DNA of 61,020 bases. Origin: Nocardia terrae (GTDB lineage Bacteria > Actinomycetota > Actinomycetes > Mycobacteriales > Mycobacteriaceae). Below are positions 25,276 to 34,705 of this stretch, one piece after another. The DNA lies in NCBI RefSeq assembly GCF_009760405.1, contig NZ_WRPP01000018.1, positions 1 through 61,020 on the forward strand. Reading direction: 5' to 3'. The notes under the pieces were generated by a model. It had not been told where the DNA came from and did not search any database. It worked only from the letters and a program-made list of their open reading frames with translations. The number at the start of each line of letters is the position of its first letter. Position 1 is the stretch's first letter. The translations under genes and the position numbers were made by a program.

Positions 25276-26001
25276 ATGACTCACCAGCCGACTTCCGGAC
25301 CCGGTGCACTCCCGGCCGGGGCGACCCCACTGCGGGCGCGCACCGGCATGACCCCGTCCTGGCTGGACAGCCCCGGCGGGTCCAGAGACCGGGTGCTGCT
25401 GTACGTCCGAGGCGGCGACTTCTCACTGGGATCGCTGCTCAGCCACCACGCACTGGCCGCCCGGGCGGGCTGCGCCACCGGAATGCGGGTGCTGTTCCCC
25501 GAGTACGTCGCCGCGCCCGAACCGCCCTACCGGGCCATCGTCGGCGATCTGCTCGCGGTATGGCGGCGGCTGCGTCACGACCACGCGATTCCCGCGGAAT
25601 CGATTGCGGTGATGGGTGATTCGTCGGGCGGCAACATCATGCACGGCCTCTTCGCCGCCCTGCACCGCTCCGGCGAGGAACTCCCCGGCGCGGCCCTCAT
25701 GGTCTCTCCCGCACCCGAACTCGGCTTCCGTGGCGCCATCACCGATCAGGACGGCCTGGGCACCCTCTTCAGCGCCGCGGTCGTCCATCGCCTGTTCGCC
25801 GGTTACCCGAACGGCTCCGACCCCCGCCATCTCTGGGCCACAACGGGTTCGGCCGCGAACGCGGGACTGCCCTCGATGCTCGTGCAGACCGGCACGGCGG
25901 AAACCCTGATCCGCGACTGGCCGCGCTTCACCGCCGAAGCCGCCGCCGCGGCCCTCGCGGCGGCACTGCGGGACGAGGCGGCTACAGCGGCCGCAGGTTG
26001 A
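25276..26001 (+). CDS. Degenerate HSL-type alpha/beta hydrolase, probably inactive
   Basis: A 241-residue relative of hormone-sensitive-lipase-family esterases (lipH/lipW-like in mycobacteria). The nucleophile elbow is intact (MGDSSGGN), but the oxyanion motif HGGG reads RGGD (LLYVRGGDFSLGS), and the chain ends in an Ala-rich stretch soon after MLVQTGTAETLIRDWPRFTAEAAA, before the segment that normally carries the catalytic His. It therefore looks truncated and inactive. Its 3' end overlaps the convergent DUF2236 gene by 20 bases, so truncation may have come from a deletion or shift at that junction. Confidence 0.7.
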   Translation: MTHQPTSGPGALPAGATPLRARTGMTPSWLDSPGGSRDRVLLYVRGGDFSLGSLLSHHALAARAGCATGMRVLFPEYVAAPEPPYRAIVGDLLAVWRRLRHDHAIPAESIAVMGDSSGGNIMHGLFAALHRSGEELPGAALMVSPAPELGFRGAITDQDGLGTLFSAAVVHRLFAGYPNGSDPRHLWATTGSAANAGLPSMLVQTGTAETLIRDWPRFTAEAAAAALAAALRDEAATAAAG

Positions 26002-26884
26002 TCATCTTGCGTAGGCGGGCGCGGTCGCGTTCGACGCGGCGGGCCTCGTAGGCGATGGGGAAGTAGCGGATCCGTTCGGGGAGGACGGGGACGGCGCGGC
26101 CGATGAACCAGCCCAGGACGCGCAGGGCGCGTTCGTCTTTCGCGGTCCATTCCAGGCCGAGCTTGTCGCGCACGATGTCGGGGGTGGTGCCGACGGTGAA
26201 GAAGTACTGCAGGCGGCCGACCGGGTCGGTGAGTGCGCGCCACGCCGGGTGCAGGGGGCGCGGGATCTGCTTGGGCGGAGCGATCTTCCGGATCACCTTC
26301 AGATAGTCGTAGGCGACATTCGTGACCTCCAGGTGGTTTTCGACCTGGTCCCGAAACCACGGCTCCCACTCGGCGTAGGTCGCCGGGATCTCCTTGGGCG
26401 CCACCGAGAAATTGCGCATGAGCTGCACGGTTTCCTGGTAATACGCCTCTTTGTCGGCGTCGGTGAGCTTGTCGCTGGAGAAGTACTTGTTGCCTTCGGT
26501 GAAGGCGAAGACGCCGGTGTGCAGGACCCACGCCCACGGTGCGGAGGACAGGGCGCGGTGCTTGACGCCGTGCGCGTCCGTGGTGTTCAAGGTGGCGTGC
26601 ATCTTTCGCAGCCGATCGGCCTCGGCCAGCGCCTCGTCGCCGCCGTAGACCCACATCATGACCGAGGCCAGACTGCGCATCGCGCGACCCATGGGGTCGG
26701 TGCGGAAGGTCGAGTGCTCGTCCACCACCGCGGCGATGGTCGGTTCCATGGTCTGGAGCAGGAACGCGGATCCGGCGGTCAGGGAGAAGGTGATCAGGCC
26801 GGTGTCTTCCCAGAGGCGGGTGTCCGGTCCGAAGGGGCGGCGCTCGGGGCGCGACTCCCGGCCGAGCTCGATGGCGGCGGTCAT
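25982..26884 (-). CDS. DUF2236 (MpaB/latex-clearing-like) oxygenase family protein
   Basis: Predicted haem-b-binding protein of 300 residues in the DUF2236 family, whose members include the MpaB oxygenase and latex-clearing protein relatives. Visible features are LLQTMEPTIAAVVDEHSTFRTDPMGRAMR, the GVKHRALSSAPWAWVLHTGVFAFTEG helix pair with candidate haem-ligand histidines, and HPAWRALTDPVGRLQYFFTVG. The ATG at 26884 has AGGAG seven bases upstream. A strong inverted repeat lies in its promoter region at 26928-26972. Substrate unknown. Confidence 0.82.
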   Translation of the reverse strand: MTAAIELGRESRPERRPFGPDTRLWEDTGLITFSLTAGSAFLLQTMEPTIAAVVDEHSTFRTDPMGRAMRSLASVMMWVYGGDEALAEADRLRKMHATLNTTDAHGVKHRALSSAPWAWVLHTGVFAFTEGNKYFSSDKLTDADKEAYYQETVQLMRNFSVAPKEIPATYAEWEPWFRDQVENHLEVTNVAYDYLKVIRKIAPPKQIPRPLHPAWRALTDPVGRLQYFFTVGTTPDIVRDKLGLEWTAKDERALRVLGWFIGRAVPVLPERIRYFPIAYEARRVERDRARLRKMINLRPL

Positions 26885-26927
26885 GGTGGATCTCCTTTGA
26901 TCAACCGTTCCCGTCGACTGCCACACG

Positions 26928-26972
26928 CCGACAGGATGAGAGAGTTACTACCAAAGCTTCTCATCCTGTCGG
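26928..26972. promoter_or_regulatory. 13-bp perfect inverted repeat upstream of the DUF2236 gene
   Basis: CCGACAGGATGAG (26928-26940) and CTCATCCTGTCGG (26960-26972) are perfect complements around a 19-bp AT-richer spacer; pairing extends imperfectly outward (CCACAC / GTTGTGG). At 44 bases upstream of the start codon it could be a two-half-site operator or an mRNA hairpin. No regulator gene is adjacent. Confidence 0.55.
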
Positions 26973-27007
26973 TGTTGTGGCAACCGTCACGCCGGTAGAG
27001 ATGCGAA

Positions 27008-27058
27008 AAGCCGGACGGTGTGGACCGACCGGGTAACCCGGTCCACGCCATCCGGCTT
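27008..27058 (-). terminator. Terminator of the 2-oxoacid dehydrogenase operon
   Basis: Two 20-bp arms (27008-27027 and 27039-27058), reading AAGCCGGACGGTGTGGACCG and CGGTCCACGCCATCCGGCTT, pair along their whole length with two G-U-type pairs around an 11-nt loop. On the minus strand a TTTT run follows the stem, as expected of an intrinsic terminator after the E2 gene. Confidence 0.7.
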
Positions 27059-27183
27059 CTCTGGCCCGCCGCCGGGTGAGTTCGGCTTCCGGGCGCGCGG
27101 CGTGGCATGGGAATGCCGCGCGCGCCGGGTGGCGGGCTTACGTCGTCCGACCTGGATCAAAAATCGGACGGCGGTTCAAGGGT

Positions 27184-27233
27184 GTGACCAGGTCACGGTG
27201 TGCACTGTGACTACGTCACGGCGTGCATTGTGA

Positions 27234-27242
<9 letters not shown>
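27184..27242. repeat. Three tandem GTGAC-N3-GTCAC palindromes at 23-bp spacing
   Basis: GTGACCAGGTCAC (27184-27196), GTGACTACGTCAC (27207-27219) and GTGACTACGTCAC (27230-27242) repeat with an exact 23-bp period; spacers are also similar (GGTGTGCACT, GGCGTGCATT). The third copy overlaps the last codons and stop of the E2 gene. The array could be a protein-binding array or an RNA-structure or recombination scar. Confidence 0.75.
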
Positions 27243-28511
<1,269 letters not shown>

Positions 28512-28526
28512 GGTTCCTTCCGGTTC

Positions 28527-29519
28527 TCAGCGGCGCTTGCCGACGGCGGCAAGGGTTTCGAGGGCGGCCTTGTAGAGCGAATCGGGCGACGGGAGCGCCA
28601 GCTTCTCGAGGGGCTTGGCGTAGGGCAGCGGCACTTCGGCCATGGCCACGCGGCGCACCGGGGCGTCGAGGTAGTCGAACGCGCCGTCGGAGATCGACGC
28701 CGCGACCTCCGCACCGATGCCGTAGGTCAGCCAGTCGTCCTCGCCGATGACGGCGCAGCCGGTCTTCTTGACGGAGGCGATGATGGTGTCGCGGTCCAGC
28801 GGGCGCAGGCTGCGCAGGTCCACGACCTCGGCCGAGATGCCCTCGGCGGCAAGCTTTTCGGCGACCTGGGTGCACACGGTGGCCATGCGCGAGTAGCCGA
28901 TCAGCGTGATGTCGGTGCCCTCGCGGGTGACCGCGGCCTTGCCGATCTCGGCGGCCGGAAGATCGTCCGGCACTTCGCCCTTGGTGTTGTAGAGCGACAG
29001 GTTCTCCAGGAACAGAACCGGGTCGTCGTCCTCGATGGCGGCCTTCAGCAGCGCCTTCGCATCGGCGGGGGTGGCGGGCGCGACGACCTTGAGGCCCGGC
29101 ACGAACGCGTAGTACAGCTCGATGTTCTGTGAGTGCGTCGCGCCCAGCTGCTGGCCGCCGCCACCGGGGGTGCGGATGACCATCGGCACCGAGGTCTGAC
29201 CGCCGAACATGCCGTAGATCTTGGCCGCGTGGTTGACGATCTGGTCCAGCGCCAGCAGCGAGAAGTTGATCGTCATGATCTCGACGACCGGGCGCAGGCC
29301 CAGCATGGCCGCGCCGATCGCGGCGCCGACGAAACCCTCTTCGGCGATCGGGGTGTCGCGCACCCGCTTCTCGCCGAACTCCTTCAGCAGGCCCGCGGTG
29401 ATCTTGTACGAGCCTTCGAAAACGCCGATCTCTTCTCCGATGAGGAAGACATCGTCGTCGCGCTGCATCTCCTCGCGGAGGGTCTCGCGCAGCGCTTCAC
29501 GGTAAGTCATGACTGCCAC
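28527..29519 (-). CDS. 2-oxoacid (probably pyruvate) dehydrogenase E1 beta subunit
   Basis: Transketolase-like beta subunit of 330 residues, forming the thiamine diphosphate site with E1 alpha. Landmarks are MTYREALRETLREEMQRDDDVFLIGEEIG, AEEGFVGAAIGAAMLGLRPVVEIM, RTPGGGGQQLGATHSQNIE, GLKVVAPATPADAKALLKAAI and VVDLRSLRPLDRDTI. It matches the PdhB of alphaproteobacteria and plastids better than the single-chain AceE common in actinobacteria. Eight bases separate it from the E1 alpha gene. Confidence 0.93.
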   Translation of the reverse strand: MAVMTYREALRETLREEMQRDDDVFLIGEEIGVFEGSYKITAGLLKEFGEKRVRDTPIAEEGFVGAAIGAAMLGLRPVVEIMTINFSLLALDQIVNHAAKIYGMFGGQTSVPMVIRTPGGGGQQLGATHSQNIELYYAFVPGLKVVAPATPADAKALLKAAIEDDDPVLFLENLSLYNTKGEVPDDLPAAEIGKAAVTREGTDITLIGYSRMATVCTQVAEKLAAEGISAEVVDLRSLRPLDRDTIIASVKKTGCAVIGEDDWLTYGIGAEVAASISDGAFDYLDAPVRRVAMAEVPLPYAKPLEKLALPSPDSLYKAALETLAAVGKRR

Positions 29520-29527
29520 GGTGACTC

Positions 29528-30661
29528 CTAGGCGGTGAAGAGCGGATCACCGGGCAGGCGGTGGGAATCGCCCGCGACCGGGGTCGCGTAGTTGTAATCG
29601 AACAGGGTGGCCGGGTCCGGGTGCGGGGACTGGTCGGCGAACTCGACCGCCTCGACGACGCGGGCCTTCACGTCGGCCTCGATGGCGGCGGCGGTGTCCT
29701 CGCTCAGCACACCGGCTTCGAGAAGACGGTTGTGCCACAGCACGATCGGGTCGTGCGCGACGGCGGTGGAGACGGCGTCTTCGGCGCGGTACTTGGCCGG
29801 GTCGACCACCGAGTGGCCCTTGAGCCGGTAGGAGACGGCCTCGAGCAGGGCGGGCTTGCCCTCGCGGCGGGCGGTCTCGATGAGGTCGGAGGCGACCTCG
29901 CGCACGGCCAGCACGTCGGTGCCGTCCACGCGCTCACCACGCATGCGGTAGGAGGAGGCGCGCTTCCACAGATCCGGTTCGGCGGAAGACTTCTCGACGG
30001 TGGTGCCCATGCCGGTCTGGTTGTTGATGACCAGGAACACGACGGGCAGGTTCCACAGCGCCGCGATGTTCAGCGACTCGTGGAAGGCGCCGATGTTGGT
30101 GGTGCCCTCACCCATCTGGCACACCACGACGTCGTCGCCGCCGCGGTAGTCGATGGCCAGCGCGGCGCCGATGGCCAGCGGAACCTGGCCGCCGACAATG
30201 GCGTAACCGCCGAGCAGGCGGGTCGCGGTGTCGTACATGTGCATCGATCCGCCCCAGCCCTTGGAGGTGCCGGTGGAGCGGCCGTACAGCTCGGCCATGA
30301 CGCGGCCGGGCTCGATGCCCTTGGCCAGCGCGTAACCGTGCTCGCGGTAGTTGGTGAACAGGTAGTCGGTGGGACGCATGGCGCGGCCGACGCCGACGAC
30401 GGTGGCTTCCTCACCCAGGTTCAGGTGGCAGTAGCCGCCGATCTTGGCCTGCTGGTAGCCCTGCGCCGTGCGCTCCTCGAAACGCCGGATGAACAGCATC
30501 TCGGTGTAGAGGGAGAGCAGGTCGTTGGCGTCCGCGCCGCCGAAATCGGCTCCACCGAGCAGGGTTTCGGCATTGTCGGCTGTGCCTTTTTCAAGAGCGA
30601 CTACGTCGGCCTTGGCGGCCTTGCGCGCCGACTTGCGCGGCGCGGCGGTGGTGGTGGTCAC
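29528..30661 (-). CDS. 2-oxoacid (probably pyruvate) dehydrogenase E1 alpha subunit
   Basis: Thiamine-diphosphate-binding alpha subunit of 377 residues. The core runs from LLSLYTEMLFIRRFEER through GGYCHLNLGEEATVVG, WGGSMHMYD, and the ThDP motif beginning GEGTTNIGAFHE and ending INN; the usual GDG is GEG. The Tyr-Arg-x-Lys-GHS region (SYRLKGHSVVDPAKYR) is the regulatory loop of E1 alpha. The start GTG 30661 has GAGGAG upstream and adds an Ala/Lys-rich leader. It follows lpd by 11 bases, so all four complex genes form one operon. Confidence 0.93.
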   Translation of the reverse strand: MTTTTAAPRKSARKAAKADVVALEKGTADNAETLLGGADFGGADANDLLSLYTEMLFIRRFEERTAQGYQQAKIGGYCHLNLGEEATVVGVGRAMRPTDYLFTNYREHGYALAKGIEPGRVMAELYGRSTGTSKGWGGSMHMYDTATRLLGGYAIVGGQVPLAIGAALAIDYRGGDDVVVCQMGEGTTNIGAFHESLNIAALWNLPVVFLVINNQTGMGTTVEKSSAEPDLWKRASSYRMRGERVDGTDVLAVREVASDLIETARREGKPALLEAVSYRLKGHSVVDPAKYRAEDAVSTAVAHDPIVLWHNRLLEAGVLSEDTAAAIEADVKARVVEAVEFADQSPHPDPATLFDYNYATPVAGDSHRLPGDPLFTA

Positions 30662-30672
30662 GATGGAACTCC

Positions 30673-32130
30673 TCAACGCTTCCGGGGCGGCGCGACGTGA
30701 ACCGGCAGGCCCAGCCCGACCAGGGCGGCCTCCATGCCGATCTCGCCGAGGGTGGGGTGGGCGTGAATGGTCTCGGCCAGCTCGTCCAGGGTCGCCTCCA
30801 GCGAGATCGCCAGGGCCCCTTCGGTGATCAGATCACTGGCCGACGGGCCGATGATGTGCACGCCGAGCACCTCGCCGTGCTGCTTGCCGGCGACGATCTT
30901 CAGGAAGCCCTCCTGGTCGCCGAAGGACTTGGCCCGGCCCAGTGCCGCGAACGGGAACTTGGCGGCGATGACGTCGTGGCCCGCGGCCTTGGCGGCGTCC
31001 TCGGTGAGGCCGACGCTGGCGATCTCCGGGTGCGTGAAGGTCGCGGCCGGGATCACGTTGTAGTCGATGTGGGCGGCGTGGCCCGCGATGGTGTCCGAGG
31101 CGACCAGGCCCTGATGCGAGGCGACGTGCGCGAGCAGCGCCTTGCCGGTCACATCGCCGATCGCGTACACGTGCTCGACGCCGGTGCGCAGGTGCTCGTC
31201 GACCGGGATGAAACCGCGTGCGTCCGTTTCGATTCCGGCGATCTCGAGACCCAGCTCGGCCGTGTTGGGGCGGCGGCCGACGCCGACCAGCACCACATCG
31301 GCGGGCAGCTCCTGCGGCTTCGCGCCGCCGACGGTGACCGACAGGCCGCCCTCGCCCTGCGCGATGCCGGTGACGGTCGCGCCGGTCAGCACCTTGATGC
31401 CGCGCTTGGTGAACGACCGCACCAGGGCGGTGCCGATCTCCTTGTCCTCCAACGGAACCAGGCGATCCTGCATCTCCACCACGGTGACATCGCTGCCGAA
31501 CTCGTGGAACAGGTTGGCCCACTCCGCACCCACCGCGCTGCCGCCGATGACGACCAGGCGCTCGGGGACCTCGGTGAGGCCGAACGCGCCGTCGGAGGTG
31601 ATCACGCCGGGCAGGTCCGCGCCGGGGATCGGGAGGACGGCCGGGACCGAACCGGTCGCGACGATGATGTCCTTGGCGCTGATGGTGCGGACCGAGGTCG
31701 CGGTCGGGGCGGCGGCGTAGCGCGGGCCGCCCTCGAAGATCGGCGACGGTCCGGCCTGGAAGACCTCGACGGTCGTCGCGCTGGTGAACTTCGCGTGGCC
31801 CTCGATCTGCGTCACGCCATTGGCCTTGAGCAGGCCCGCGACGCCATCGGTCAGCTCCTTGACGATGCCGTCCTTGCGCTGCCGCACCGCGGCGTAATCG
31901 AAGCGGACGTTATCGGCGTAGACGCCGAAGTCGGCCGCGGCCTGCAGGGTGTGGAAGACCTCGGCCGAACGCAGCATCGCCTTGGTCGGGATGCAGCCCC
32001 AGTTCAAGCACACGCCGCCGGCGCGTTCCTTCTCCACCAAGCCAACATTCAGGCCCCGCTGAGCGGCGCGGATGGCGGCCACATAACCGCCCGGGCCGCC
32101 GCCGATCACCAGAAGATCGAATTCCGGCAC
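30673..32130 (-). CDS. lpd: Dihydrolipoamide dehydrogenase E3
   Basis: FAD flavoprotein of 485 residues that reoxidises the dihydrolipoyl arm of E2 with NAD. It has the FAD dinucleotide fold (LLVIGGGPGGYVAAIRAAQ), the redox disulfide GGVCLNWGCIPTKA, the NAD fold VIGGSAVGAEWANLF, YAIGDVTGKALLAHVA, and the dimer-interface catalytic HAHPTLGE. First gene of the operon. An E3 inside a 2-oxoacid dehydrogenase operon makes this a self-contained complex that does not depend on a housekeeping Lpd elsewhere. Confidence 0.94.
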   Translation of the reverse strand: MPEFDLLVIGGGPGGYVAAIRAAQRGLNVGLVEKERAGGVCLNWGCIPTKAMLRSAEVFHTLQAAADFGVYADNVRFDYAAVRQRKDGIVKELTDGVAGLLKANGVTQIEGHAKFTSATTVEVFQAGPSPIFEGGPRYAAAPTATSVRTISAKDIIVATGSVPAVLPIPGADLPGVITSDGAFGLTEVPERLVVIGGSAVGAEWANLFHEFGSDVTVVEMQDRLVPLEDKEIGTALVRSFTKRGIKVLTGATVTGIAQGEGGLSVTVGGAKPQELPADVVLVGVGRRPNTAELGLEIAGIETDARGFIPVDEHLRTGVEHVYAIGDVTGKALLAHVASHQGLVASDTIAGHAAHIDYNVIPAATFTHPEIASVGLTEDAAKAAGHDVIAAKFPFAALGRAKSFGDQEGFLKIVAGKQHGEVLGVHIIGPSASDLITEGALAISLEATLDELAETIHAHPTLGEIGMEAALVGLGLPVHVAPPRKR

Positions 32131-32330
32131 TCGTGGTGCTCCTCATCTCGATGTACTCACAGACCCGCCATCGGTTGTGATGCGGGTCATTCCGATCGAG
32201 TCTGTCGGTCACCAAATGCACAAACAAGGAACTTTAAGCCCATATATACCTGTTTTTGACTGGGCGCAGAGCACAATTTGTACCCGCTGGTAGCGGGCGT
32301 TCGACGGCCCGATTCCGTCCGTGCGGAAGC
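32131..32330 (-). promoter_or_regulatory. Promoter region of the lpd operon with palindrome ACAATTTGT
   Basis: This 200-bp gap is AT rich for the genome. On the minus strand a TATATA-containing -10-like element lies near 32250, the dyad ACAA-T-TTGT (32273-32281) lies just upstream of it, and GACCCGC / GCGGGTC form a hairpin in the leader. The PucR-type regulator gene ends immediately upstream, so the dyad is a candidate PucR-family site. Confidence 0.4.
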
Positions 32331-33533
32331 TCAGACCCGCGGGGTTCCGGGCGTCTCCAGAGCGGCCAGCGCGAGGGAAAGCTCCACGTAGGAGCGCTGC
32401 CCCTCCAGCTGCCGGCCGAGCAGCATGGAGATGCGCTGCAGGCGGTTGATCACCGTGTTGCGATGGCAGTGCAGCTTGGGCGCGGCATTGGCCGCCGAGC
32501 AGTTCTCGGCCAGCCAGACGGCCAGAGTTTGGAGCAGGATGTCGCGTTCCTTGGGCGGCAGGTCCAGCACCGGGCCGAGGGTGTGGGTCACCAGCAGCGC
32601 GGTGAGGTCGGGGGAGCGCAGCAGCAGCGCCTCGGGATAGCGCTCATCCAGGGAGACCAGCAGACCGTGCTCGTCCCCGGGCGCGGTGTCCAGTGCGAGC
32701 ACCGCCAGACCGTGCCCGGCATCGACGCCCGCCAGGCCCGCGACCACCGGCGAGACGCCCGCCCGGCCGCTGATCAGCGGCCGAAGTTGTTGCAGCACAG
32801 CCGAACCGTCGCGATGCTCGAGGGACACCAGGCCGACCGTGGAGTCCTCCCGGTCGTGCCACACCGACCGGATGCCGGAGGCGCCCAGCGCGGCTTCGGT
32901 TCCCATGTGCAGCGGCGGTCCGCTCTCGCCCCGCGCGACGACCACCAGATACGCGCCGTTGGGCGGCAGATTCAGCTCGCGCCCGGCCCGCGCCGCGAAG
33001 GTGGCGTCGTGCGCGCGGCCCGCCAGCAGATCCTCCATCAGCGAATGCCTGCGCCGCTCGTCACTGCGCACCCGCTCGAGCTCGGTGGTCCGATAGCTCG
33101 TGACCAGTGCCGACGACATGCCGTCGACCACCGCCCACATCGCCGAACCCACCTGCCGGATCTCGGTCGGCCCGATGTCATCGGCCTTGTCCAGCAACGC
33201 CTCCCAGACGATCTGGCCGCCCAGCCGGAAGGTCCGCAGCATGGCCTCCAGCGGCACGCCCTGCTCGGCGCGCCGCCGCCCGATGGCCGCCGCCACATCG
33301 TCGCCGTCCGGATCCGGATCCTGCCGACCCAGCAGATCCAGGATCCGGGTCAGGTACCGCTTGCACCCGTCGCGCAGATCGGCCCGCGGCACCGCGGTGT
33401 AGTCGGTCCATTCGGGGTTGTCGGTGGCGATGGCCGCCATCAGCCGCTTGGTCAGCTCCGGCACCTCGGCCTGACACGCCGCGGCCAACCGCTGCGTACC
33501 GAGCGTCGGAGCCGGATGCCTGGGAGCCGCCAT
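32331..33533 (-). CDS. PucR/CdaR family transcriptional regulator
   Basis: Regulator of about 400 residues. The N-terminal part is helical (LTKRLMAAIATDNPEW, YLTRILDLLGRQDPD, MLRTFRLGGQIVWEALL), a GGDEF-like middle domain follows, and the C-terminal PucR helix-turn-helix is clear (LHCHRNTVINRLQRISMLLGRQL). The ATG at 33533 is taken; a GTG two codons upstream is possible. It lies upstream of and on the same strand as the lpd operon, which it may control in response to a carbon source; no DNA site is proven. Confidence 0.85.
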   Translation of the reverse strand: MAAPRHPAPTLGTQRLAAACQAEVPELTKRLMAAIATDNPEWTDYTAVPRADLRDGCKRYLTRILDLLGRQDPDPDGDDVAAAIGRRRAEQGVPLEAMLRTFRLGGQIVWEALLDKADDIGPTEIRQVGSAMWAVVDGMSSALVTSYRTTELERVRSDERRRHSLMEDLLAGRAHDATFAARAGRELNLPPNGAYLVVVARGESGPPLHMGTEAALGASGIRSVWHDREDSTVGLVSLEHRDGSAVLQQLRPLISGRAGVSPVVAGLAGVDAGHGLAVLALDTAPGDEHGLLVSLDERYPEALLLRSPDLTALLVTHTLGPVLDLPPKERDILLQTLAVWLAENCSAANAAPKLHCHRNTVINRLQRISMLLGRQLEGQRSYVELSLALAALETPGTPRV

Positions 33534-33570
33534 GCCCACCAACCTACGCCCGCGGGTGCATGTGACCTGG

Positions 33571-34005
33571 TTAGCGGGTGTCGACCGTGCCCAGGACCGG
33601 CTTGATGTCGAGGATGGGCGTGCCGTCGATGGCTTCCAGACCGGCCACGCCGAGCACCTCCGGGGTGACCGTGGTGAGGGTGACCTCGTGCAGGCCGATG
33701 GGGTTGGGGCGGTCGGGGGAGCGGGTGGCGAAAACACCGGTGGGTGGGCGGGTGCGGTCGCCACGGGGATACACCGAGAGCGTGTCGCGGCTGCCCGCGT
33801 GCAGCCAGGTGAGCAGGATGACGCGCATGCCGGGGTGCAGATCGGCTGCCGCGGCGGCGAATTCGGGGGCCAGCACCACTTCGGCGGCGGGGGCGTCCTC
33901 GTCGGGCTGGCGGGGCGCGCCCCGGCGGTCGGCGAGCGGGGAGCGGACCCGGCCCACCGGGCGCACTTCGAAATGATCGGGGCTGCTGGAGAATTCCGAG
34001 GACAC
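33571..34005 (-). CDS. trmO: TrmO/YaeB family tRNA t6A37 methyltransferase
   Basis: SAM-dependent N6-methylation of threonylcarbamoyladenosine 37 in tRNA. The 144-residue beta-barrel domain has FEVRPVGRVRSPL, VILLTWLHAGSRDTLSVYPRG, the core motif GVFATRSPDRPNPIGLHEV and LDIKPVLGTVD, as in TrmO/TsaA proteins; the C-terminal domain found in the Escherichia enzyme is absent, as in other actinobacteria. GTG 34005 is chosen because AAGGA lies ten bases upstream; a TTG at 34032 is the alternative. Confidence 0.83.
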   Translation of the reverse strand: MSSEFSSSPDHFEVRPVGRVRSPLADRRGAPRQPDEDAPAAEVVLAPEFAAAAADLHPGMRVILLTWLHAGSRDTLSVYPRGDRTRPPTGVFATRSPDRPNPIGLHEVTLTTVTPEVLGVAGLEAIDGTPILDIKPVLGTVDTR

Positions 34006-34235
34006 GATCGTCAATTCCTTCCACGGTGGCAACGCGGTTCACGGTACCGGTCGGCACTGTGACCGCGAGGCCGGGCGGGATGTGACAGCGCTCCGAGAAG
34101 TGGCCGCTGAACTGGGGTTCGGCGCGGGCTGTCACATCGGGTGCGGTTGCTCGGTCATGGAGGTGCGGGCCCGGCGCGGGACACGCCCGCCCGGTTCGGA
34201 TCGACCGACCGGTCGCGACGAAGGAGACTTCGGCA

Positions 34236-34280
34236 ATGGGCAACGGGCACGCCGATCTGGAGCCGGAGCCGCTGGGCTGA
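34236..34280 (+). CDS. Possible 14-residue peptide with a strong ribosome site
   Basis: MGNGHADLEPEPLG is preceded by GAAGGAGACTTCGGCA, a good Shine-Dalgarno sequence at normal spacing. It lies in the 457-base gap upstream of a 41-codon ORF. It could be a leader peptide or chance. No homologue is recognised. Confidence 0.25.
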   Translation: MGNGHADLEPEPLG

Positions 34281-34358
34281 ACCCGTCAAGGATTCGCCCG
34301 AAGGCGTCAGGGATCCGTCAAACGTACCGCCCGGTTGCTCGCTTCGTGATGGTGCGGT

Positions 34359-34431
34359 GATATTCACGAAAGATTAACGGCCGCAACGTCGCTCGATTGA
34401 GAGAATGGTTTGCCGAACGGTCGTGAATATC
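34359..34431. promoter_or_regulatory. 11-bp inverted repeat flanking 51 bases, upstream of a small ORF
   Basis: GATATTCACGA (34359-34369) and TCGTGAATATC (34421-34431) are perfect complements, with an AT-richer interval between (AAAGATTAACG). The distal arm ends 31 bases before the ATG at 34463. It could be a pair of operator half-sites or an RNA fold controlling the downstream ORF. Confidence 0.45.
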
Positions 34432-34462
34432 GCGAGTGTCCGGAAGTCGGAGAAGGAGTGGA

Positions 34463-34588
34463 ATGAGCAGAATGCGCTGGCGGCGTCTTTTCACCACCGA
34501 TGTGCGGGCCCTGCCGCCGGGTGATTCGCGGGACATCGCTCGCACGCCCCTCGCGATACTCGGCGCCGTCCCGAAGGCCCGGCGATAG
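34463..34588 (+). CDS. Small basic hypothetical protein (41 aa)
   Basis: A 41-residue frame beginning MSRMRWRRLFTTDVRALPPG and ending VPKARR. AGAAGGAG seven bases before the ATG is a strong ribosome site, and a 15-bp perfect hairpin follows the stop at once, so it looks like a complete small transcription unit. The peptide is basic at both ends with a short hydrophobic patch (LAILGAV). No family recognised; a short regulatory peptide or RiPP precursor are possibilities without direct support. Confidence 0.5.
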   Translation: MSRMRWRRLFTTDVRALPPGDSRDIARTPLAILGAVPKARR

Positions 34589-34597
34589 CCGCGCACC

Positions 34598-34639
34598 GGA
34601 AATCGCGGCGGTCCTCCAGTCGACACCGCCGCGATTTCC
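34598..34639 (+). terminator. Perfect 15-bp hairpin after the 41-codon ORF
   Basis: GGAAATCGCGGCGGT (34598-34612) and ACCGCCGCGATTTCC (34625-34639) pair perfectly around a 12-nt loop, ten bases after the stop codon. No U tract follows, which is common for terminators in high-GC actinobacteria. Confidence 0.7.
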
Positions 34640-34705
34640 GCTGATAGGACTGTGCTGCAGGATATTTCACGCCGTAATAGATTGGACGGCGTATGATCGG
34701 CGGCG

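Noticed and set aside
25276..26884. Frameshifted single gene spanning the esterase and DUF2236 genes
   Set aside because: They are on opposite strands with clear separate starts; only their 3' ends overlap.
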